A stretch of DNA of 64,000 bases from Garcia nutans (lineage: Eukaryota; Streptophyta; Magnoliopsida; Malpighiales; Euphorbiaceae): positions 124,001 to 188,000 of the forward strand of contig CANTUV010000051.1 in NCBI GenBank assembly GCA_947685225.1, written 5' to 3'. How positions within the stretch are numbered: the stretch's first letter is position 1; the number at the start of each line of letters is the position of its first letter. The position numbers and the translations under genes are program-made. The notes beneath the pieces are model-generated. The model was not told where the DNA came from. It did not search any database and saw nothing but the letters and a program-made list of their open reading frames with translations. This document shows, piece after piece, positions 56,912 to 64,000 of this stretch.

Positions 56912-59900
56912 ATGGCGTCTCAGTCACGTCAGTCCGTAGAAGGTAGTGCTGAGAGTGTAGCTCCTGAAGAGGGTAGAGATGGAGCTAGGGTTGATAGAGT
57001 TAGTGAGGCCCCTACTCCTGTGCCAGGCAGATCAGCTGCTGATGAGGTTCCGCCGGGTTGGTTACGACATATGGTAGAATTGTTAAGAAGAGCTCCCGTA
57101 CAGCAGCCACCACCGCCACCACAGCCTCAAGTGCCGGTGAGACATTATGATAAATTGAGGAAGTATGGAGCTGAGGATTTCTTGGGTACTACAGATTCTA
57201 CAGTAGCTGAGCAGTGGTTGGATAGAGTGCAGAGGGTATTTATCCAGTTTCAAGCTACTCCTGATGAGAAATTTGATTATGCTAGATCCTTTCTTCAGAA
57301 AGATGCTTATGATTGGTGGAAGACGGTTCCTCATGCCTTGGATGATCCACCTACATTATTTTATAACGATTTTCTGAGGGAGTTTGAGCAGAAATATACT
57401 TCGAGGGAGTATAAAGATGTTAAGAAGATGGAATTTTTGAATCTGAGACAAGATAACCGGACAGTGACAGAGTATGAGATAGAGTTTATCCGGTTGAGTC
57501 ACTATGCCGGTGGGATTATTTCCGATGAGATTGATTGGTGCAGGAGGTTTGAGGAGGGGTTGAGGCCCTCTATTATGTGCATTGTTGCTGGTTCTCGGTA
57601 CCAGGATTTTTCTCAATTGGTTGCAGCAGCTAGAAGTGTTGAGAGAGCACAGGGCATATCAGCAGCTGCTACCGAGGAAGAGACCAGAGTTAGGAGACCC
57701 CAGTTTGAGGCAGGGTCTTCATCTATGAAGAGAGGCAGAGGAAGTTTTATTCCAAGAGTCAGTAGAAGCCAGAGGCAGTCTGGTAGGTTAGTTCAATATC
57801 AGAGACAGAGACCGAGACCTACAGTTTCTGTAGCGAGTGCTCCGACTCCAGTGGTTCAGAGATCTACTCCACCTGTATGTGCCCATTGTGGTAGGATACA
57901 TGGGGGTGTTTGTTGGAAGATTGGTGGATCAGCTGTGTGTTTCAGATGTGGATTGCCTGACCATTTTATTAGAGAGTGTCCTGAGCCACAGGATGATAGA
58001 CAGACTGATACTGCAGCTTCTCGACCCTGTGTCAGCAGAGGTTTCAGTAGAGGTGGTAGACCTGGGTTTAGTCAGAGAGGAGGATCTTCATCCAGAGGCA
58101 GTAGGCCAGATGAGGTCGGATCTTCTCAGAGAGTATATGTGATGCAGAGGCAGCCGGATGCTTCAGCAGTTATAGCGGGTACATTTTCTTTATTTGATAT
58201 TCCAGTTCTTGCTTTGATTGATCCAAGATCTACTCATTCATACATAAGTGCATCTATCTTGCCTGTGTCTGAGTTGCATTCAAAGTCCTTAGGATTTGAT
58301 GTGTTGGTGACAAATCCTTTAGGGCATAGTGTGGTAGTTAGCAAGGTGCATCGTGATAGTTCAGTTGTGGTGCAAGGTGAGAAATTTTTGGGGGATTTGA
58401 TTGAAATGCCTTTTAAGGAGTATGATTTGATCTTAGGCATGGATTGGTTGTCCAAACATGGAGCTGTGGTAGACTGTCAAAAGAAATGTGTTACCTTGAG
58501 AACCGGTGATGGTAGAAGTGTGATGGTGTCTAGTGAGCAGAGACAACTTGCATCCTTATTTGTGTCAGCAGTTGCAGCTAGAAAGTTGATTAGAAAAGGG
58601 TGTGATGCTTATCTTGCTCATATTATGGATACCAGAGTAGTGGGTTCTCAACTTGATAGTATACCCACAGTTGCGGAATTCCCAGATGTTTTTCCGAAGG
58701 AGTTGCCAGGATTACCCCCTGAGAGAGAGGTTGAGTTTGGTATCGATTTGTTGCCTGGTACCACTCCCATCTCTATTACTCCTTATCGAATGGGACCTGC
58801 TGAGTTGAGAGAGTTGAAGATGCAGTTGCAGGAGTTGTTGGATAAAGGGTTTGTTCGCCATAGTGTTTCTCCGTGGGGAGCTCCTGTTTTGTTTGTGAAG
58901 AAAAAAGATGGTACTTTGAGATTGTGCATAGATTATAGGCAATTGAACAAAGTGACTATCAAGAATAAGTATCCTTTGCCTCGGATAGATGATCTCTTTG
59001 ATCAATTGAAGGGAGCAGCAGTGTTTTCCAAGATTGATTTGAGATCAGGGTACCATCAGTTGAGAGTCAGAGCTGAAGATGTTTCTAAGACAGCTTTTCG
59101 CACAAGGTATGGGCATTATGAATTTTTAGTGATGCCTTTTGGATTGACGAATGCACCTGCAGCTTTCATGGATTTGATGAATAGAGTGTTTAGGTCATAT
59201 CTGGATCAGTTTGTTGTGGTCTTCATTGATGATATTTTGGTGTATTTGCGTAATGAAGAGGAGCATGACAAGCATTTGCAGATTGTGTTGCAGACCTTGA
59301 GAGAGAAGCAGTTGTATGCTAAGATGTCGAAATGTGAATTTTGGCTTGATCAAGTTACTTTTCTGGGTCATATAGTTTCAGCAGATGGTATAAGAGTTGA
59401 TCCGAGTAAAGTTGAAGCTATTTTGAATTGGAGTCCACCGAAGTCTGTAACTGAAGTTAGAAGTTTTCTGGGTTTGGCAGGTTATTACCGACGCTTTGTG
59501 AAAGGTTTTTCTTTGATAGATACTCCACTCACCAGATTACTGCGAAAGGGAGTCAGATTTGTGTGGACAGATCAGTGTCAAGCTAGTTTTGAGCAGTTGA
59601 AAGGGATGTTGACTCAAGCACCTGTTCTTACTTTTCCTGTGGAAGATAAACCATATGTGATTTACAGTGATGCTTCACATAATGGTTTAGGATGATGCTT
59701 CACATAATGGTTTAGGATGATGCTTCACATAATGGTTTAGGATGTGTTTTGATGTAAGAGGGTAAAGTCATAGCTTACGCTTCTCGGCAGTTGAAGCCGC
59801 ATGAGTTGAATTACCCGACGCATGATTTGGAATTAGCAGCTATAGTGTTTGATTTGAAGATTTGACGACACTACTTGTATGGGGAGAAATGTTTTATCTA

Positions 59901-61602
59901 CACTGATCATAAGAGTTTGAAATATTTGGGAGTTCAAAGAGAGCTTAATCTTCGGCAAAGATGATGGTTAGAGCTGATTAAAGATTATGATTGTTTGATT
60001 GATTATCATCCTGGCAAGGCAAATGTTGTTGCGGATGCTTTGAGTCGGAAGTCTTTGGCAGGTTTGACTACTTATTCGCTCTTGTTGCTTGTTGAGTTGA
60101 GAGCGTTGCATGCTAGTTTTAAATCATGTGATGATGGTGCATTGTTGGCTCAGTTGCAGTTGAGACCGATGTTGTTGAACCAGATAAGGGAGGCTCAATT
60201 GGCAGATGAGAAAATTCAAAAAATTGTTTCAGATTGCCAAAATGGAGGAAGTAGAGATTTTCATGTGAGAAGTGATGGTAGCCTTTGGTTTAAAGATAGG
60301 TTGTGTGTTCCTGATGATGCTAGTTTGAGAAAGGTTATTTTAGAGGAAGCACATCAATCAGTTTTTGCTATGCACCCTGGGAGTACAAAGATGTATCAGG
60401 ATTTGAAGCAGCATTATTGGTGGTCAGGGATGAAAAGAGACATAGCGGAGTTTGTATCCAAGTGTCTCACTTGTTAGAGGGTGAAAGCTGAGCACCAAGT
60501 TCCAACAGGGTTGCTTCAACCTTTAACAGTGCCTGAATGGAAATGGGAGAGAGTGACAATGGATTTTGTGTATGGTTTGCCATTGACTCAGAAGAAGCAT
60601 GATGCTATTTGGGTGATTGTTGATCGGTTGACAAAGATAGCTCATTTTCTTCCAGTTAGGATGGATTATTCTCTGGAAAAGTTAGCCGAGTTGTATATCA
60701 GTGAAATAGTGAAATTGCATGGTGTCCCAATTTCTTTAGTGTCTGATCGAGATCCACGGTTTACTTCAAGGTTTTGGAAGAGTTTACATGGTGCTTTGGG
60801 TTCTCGATTGCACTTTAGCACTGCTTTTCATCCGCAGACAGATGGGCAGTCAGAGAGAGTAATACAGATTATAGAGGATATGTTGAGAAGCTGTGTCATT
60901 AATTTTTCAGGAAGTTGGGACAGATTTTTACCACTTGTGGAATTTGCTTACAACAACAGTCATCAATCCAGTATTGAAATGGCACCTTATGAGGCATTGT
61001 ATGGTAGAAGATGCAGAACGCCTTTATGTTGGAATGAAGTTGGGGAAGGCAAATTGATTGGTCCAGATTTGATTAAAGAAATGGAAGAGAAAGTGAAGAT
61101 AATTCGGGATCGATTGAAAGCAGCTTCAGATCGACAGAAATCTTATTCAGATTTGAAGAGGAGAGACAGAGAATTTGATGTTGGAGATAAAGTATTTTTG
61201 AAAGTGTCTCCTTGGAAAAAGATTTTAAGATTTGGTCAAAGAGGGAAGCTGAGTCCTCGTTTTATTGGACCATATGAGATATTAGAAAGAGTTGGACCAG
61301 TTGCTTATCGTCTTGCTTTGCCGCCTGAGTTGGATAGAATTCACAATGTCTTCCATGTTTCTATGCTGAGGAGGTACAGATCTGACCCATCTCATGTTCC
61401 GTCCGTTGAATCTATTGAGGTGAGTCTGGAGCTGACTTTTGAAGAAGAACCAGTTGCTATTTTGGCATATGGAGTGAAAGAATTGAGGCATAAGAAAGTG
61501 CCAATTGTGAAGGTTCTTTGGAAGAATCATGGTAGAGAAGAATCAACTTGGGAGAATGAGCAAGCGATACGAGATCAGTATCCTCAACTGTTTCAGACTT
61601 GA
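56912..61602 (+). pseudogene. gag-pol: RE7 gag-pol polyprotein, nearly complete but interrupted
   Basis: The ATG at 56912 opens a frame that is continuous to 59695. Domains: gag capsid-like region (residues about 80-240), CCHC knuckle CFRCGLPDHFIREC (about 340), protease with DPRSTHSYIS (about 431), reverse transcriptase (about 600-790) with FIDDIL near 771, then RNase H. A triplicated 25-base segment at 59669 shifts the frame and creates a stop. In the original frame further stops follow: TAA 59755, TGA 59863, TGA 59962 and TAG 60475. From 60481 to 61602 the integrase is open, with MDFVYGLP, VSDRDPRF and HPQTDGQSERVIQ carrying the catalytic residues, and it ends in a chromodomain (VPIVKVLWKNHGREESTWE). 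Chromodomains guide integration to marked chromatin. Confidence 0.95.
59669..59743 (+). repeat. Triplicated 25-base segment in RE7 RNase H
   Basis: Three perfect copies (59669, 59694 and 59719) of a unit starting 'gatgcttcacataatgg'. RE2 has one copy. Two extra units add 50 bases. Confidence 0.95.
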
Positions 61603-61635
61603 GATTAGGTAATTTCGAGGACAAAAATTCTTTTT

Positions 61636-61648
61636 AGAGGGGGAGAAT
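61636..61648 (+). other. RE7 polypurine tract
   Basis: 'agagggggagaat' directly precedes the 3' LTR. Confidence 0.9.
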
Positions 61649-64000
61649 TGTAATATCCCAAAGTAGGCCCTAAAAGTTTTGGAGTAATTATTGTTGTATT
61701 TGGATTTAAGGTAAATGTTGAATTGGAAAGAGAAAAGAATCTAAGAAAGAGTGTATATGTTGTATATATGGTAATATATACAACATATGCAAGTCAATAT
61801 GGGAAAGTCAAAAGAAGAAGATATTTATTTATTTTAAAGTAATTAATTAATTAAATGGGAAATAAGTGAGTGGAAGAAGATAATTTATATTATTTTAATA
61901 TTAAATGCTTGGTGGAGAGGATTTTAAGGAGAGAGAAGGTTGAGTGTTTGACTTGGTTTTCTTTGTTTTCTTTCTTTCTTTCTTCATCGTGTATCCTCTT
62001 CTTCTTCTTCTCCTTTTCTTTTATTTTGGCCGGCAACTCCATAGCAAGAGAGCAAGAGAGAGATTTGATCTTCCAAACTCAAGATTGAAGGAAGTTTTCA
62101 AGTGATCAAGTTGGAAATTTAAGAGTTTTCTTCATCCTTGGTAAGTTCTCTACTTGATCCTTTGATTTTTCTTCGAGTTTGTGAGTTGAGATTGTGGTTG
62201 AAATGTGTTTGTTTGATTGTGGTGTGTTTAAGAGTGTTTGGTTCAATTGATTTTGGATTTTGGGGTTGGATTGAAGGAAAGAGTAAGATTGTTGGAAGAG
62301 TAAGTGTTGTGGTTGTGTTTTGGGTTTGTGGTGATGATTATGATTTGTGTTTGATGTATGTTTTGAGTTGTTTTGGTGTTTTTGCAAGTTTGTTATGGTT
62401 TTTGAGTGTGTTTAATTAAGTTTGTTTGAAGTGAAAAATGGTGGAAGTAAGAGGTTTGTTGGATGTGTTGTTGTTGTTGCCGGAATCTGGATTTTTGGCC
62501 TGACACGCCCATGAACACGGCCAGGTCTTTAGGCGTGTCAATGGTTCTGTATTCTTGGATGGGTGACATGAGCAGTGACACGCCCATGTCACTGAGCGTG
62601 TCATAGCTACTGTGATGTTAGTGGAATGACACGGCCATGAACACGCCCGTGTTGTTGGACGTGTCAATGATTCTGTGAGACAGAATGTATTACACGTTCA
62701 GTGACACGCCCGTAGTTCTGAGCGTGTCAAAGCTTCTGTGTTGTGAGTTTAGGGCACAGTCAGGGACACACCCGTGTTGTTGAGCGTGTCATGTGCAGAG
62801 TTTGCCCTAGTTGGTCCTTAGTCTTATTATCTCATGTGTATTTCTAAATAAGTGTGTATTATTCCTTTTGGATTAGGTTGTGAAGAGGTTGAGTTGACCT
62901 AACTTAAGTGTGAAGGATTCTTGGAAGAGGAAGTGTATAGATTGGTGTGAGTTGGTTTGGAGGTAAGTACAAACTACATGGTTGCATACACTTACATGAT
63001 TTTGATACTTAATGCATATTTGGTTGTAAATGTGTTAAGTGATCTATTATATTGTTGATATACTTGATAAATGTTATGATTTGTATAATGTGAATGATAT
63101 GATGAGCCTTCAATATGTATGTTAATGTAATTGGTTATGTACACTTGAATGATGAATTGAGTTAATGTGATATGAGACATGATGAGAAATGAAACCCTTG
63201 TTGTTGGTTATGATAGTGCAAATGAAATAATTGGGGCATGGTTGCCTATTTGATTATGGAATATGAAATGAGAAATGAAATGAGAAATGAATTGGGAAAG
63301 AGATTGATAAAGAGATAAATGAAATAATTGTGTGATTAATATGTTATTCAATTTTCAGAGTTCTGAGTTTGGCGGCATGCCTATGAATCACTGGATAGGT
63401 GAAAAGACCGGGTCTTAAGCCGATTCCAGTTGAAAAATGTGAAATATGTGAAATGTGATATTTTTGGGGTGAAAAGACTGGGTCGTAAGCCTCAAAAATA
63501 GTAACAATCTAGCCGGGTTGAGGATCTCCTCGAGTTTAGCCCGGTTGAGGTCCAAGAGACTGGGTCTGTTACACTATCCATGGATAGATATATATATATA
63601 TATATATATATAGCCTACGGGCTTGATGATTGTGATTATGGACCATAGCAGTAACTCTGAACTTTGAATAACATATTAGTGTATTTTGGGCCCATGCTTG
63701 TCTTTGCTTTAATATGAAACTATGAAGATACAACATGATGTGTAATATGTTTATGGATGTGGAAATTGTGAGTATTACTTCATGAATGTTTTTGTAAGTT
63801 ATTGAATAATGTAAGGTTTTGAAATATAATATTCTTTTGAATTTTTTATGAAACTTGATTGTGTGACATTGGCATTGCATTGAAACATAATATTATTGTA
63901 GTTTGTACCACTAAGCCGTTAGCTTAGCGCGATTGTGGTTCATCACGCAGGTGACAGGGTTGAACTGGAGAGTTCCTCTAGGCCGAGTAGAGTTTAGATT
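61649..64000 (+). repeat. RE7 3' LTR, incomplete at window end
   Basis: It begins TGTAATATCCC after the purine tract. Landmarks shared with the RE2 LTR occur at 63360-63560 ('ttggcggcatgcctatga' and 'agccgggttgagg') and at 63905-63965, so its 3' third is still missing. A (TA)n run lies at 63586-63611. Confidence 0.9.
62501..62791 (+). repeat. Array of TGACACGCCC/GAGCGTGTCA inverted repeats
   Basis: Five stem-forming pairs at about 62501-62540, 62576-62603, 62627-62668, 62702-62729 and 62764-62791. They are GC-rich in an AT-rich LTR. Confidence 0.85.

Larger units (their letters stand above)
56743..64000 (+). mobile_element. RE7: Tekay/Del-type chromovirus, 5' LTR missing, 3' LTR runs off window
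   Basis: The primer site, gag-pol, purine tract and the first 2.35 kb of the 3' LTR are present. By alignment with RE2 the sequence begins within one or two bases of where the 5' LTR should end, but RE6 integrase lies there instead of an LTR. The coding region is close to RE2 and better preserved. Confidence 0.9.

Noticed and set aside
62106..62387. Frames of 93 codons on both strands in the RE7 3' LTR
   Set aside because: They are in LTR sequence with biased composition; no retroelement codes here.

Overview
This window looks like nuclear DNA from a flowering plant, most likely a eudicot. It is AT-rich, has spliceosomal GT-AG introns and plant TATA boxes, and consists almost wholly of nested Ty3/gypsy LTR retrotransposons. 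I found no convincing host gene, tRNA, rRNA or CRISPR array. The species cannot be named from the sequence alone.

Layout (RE = retroelement, my labels). RE1 (before 1 to 12142, +) is a decayed Tat-type element with a tRNA-Arg-type primer site. It keeps gag and protease but has lost reverse transcriptase, RNase H and integrase. Two LTR insertions (2092-4981 and 5997-9904) split it, and the second itself holds a nested LTR and a 0.5 kb foldback repeat. RE2 (12483-26367, +, target duplication CAAAG) is a complete but mutated Tekay/Del-type chromovirus, with a solo LTR of its own family in gag (16177-19168, duplication ATACC). From 26373 to 32248 lie LTR and leader fragments in both orientations.

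RE4 (32254-43177, +, duplication CTTAT) is a young-looking non-autonomous Tat relative. It has 2.1 kb LTRs, remnant gag reading frames, no pol, and a 1.5 kb array of 68-base repeats before the 3' LTR. RE5 (43869-47474, -) and RE6 (47475-56742, -) are related Tat elements, RE6 having inserted into RE5. RE6 carries two intron-containing genes antisense to the element, each with its own TATA box: a plant mobile domain (PMD) gene and a DUF7745-like gene. Its integrase is truncated by RE7 (56743 to window end, +), a second Tekay-type chromovirus that lacks its 5' LTR.

The two lineages differ in machinery. The chromoviruses use an initiator-Met-type primer site, a CCHC gag, a single gag-pol frame and a C-terminal chromodomain. 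The Tat elements use the tRNA-Arg-type site, TGTAGACC...CTCACA LTR termini and a common polypurine tract, which suggests RE6-like elements could have supplied enzymes to RE4. The most unusual signals are the intron-bearing antisense genes, a short segment inverted between the two LTRs of RE4, and repeat arrays built from hairpins whose stems change in a compensating way.
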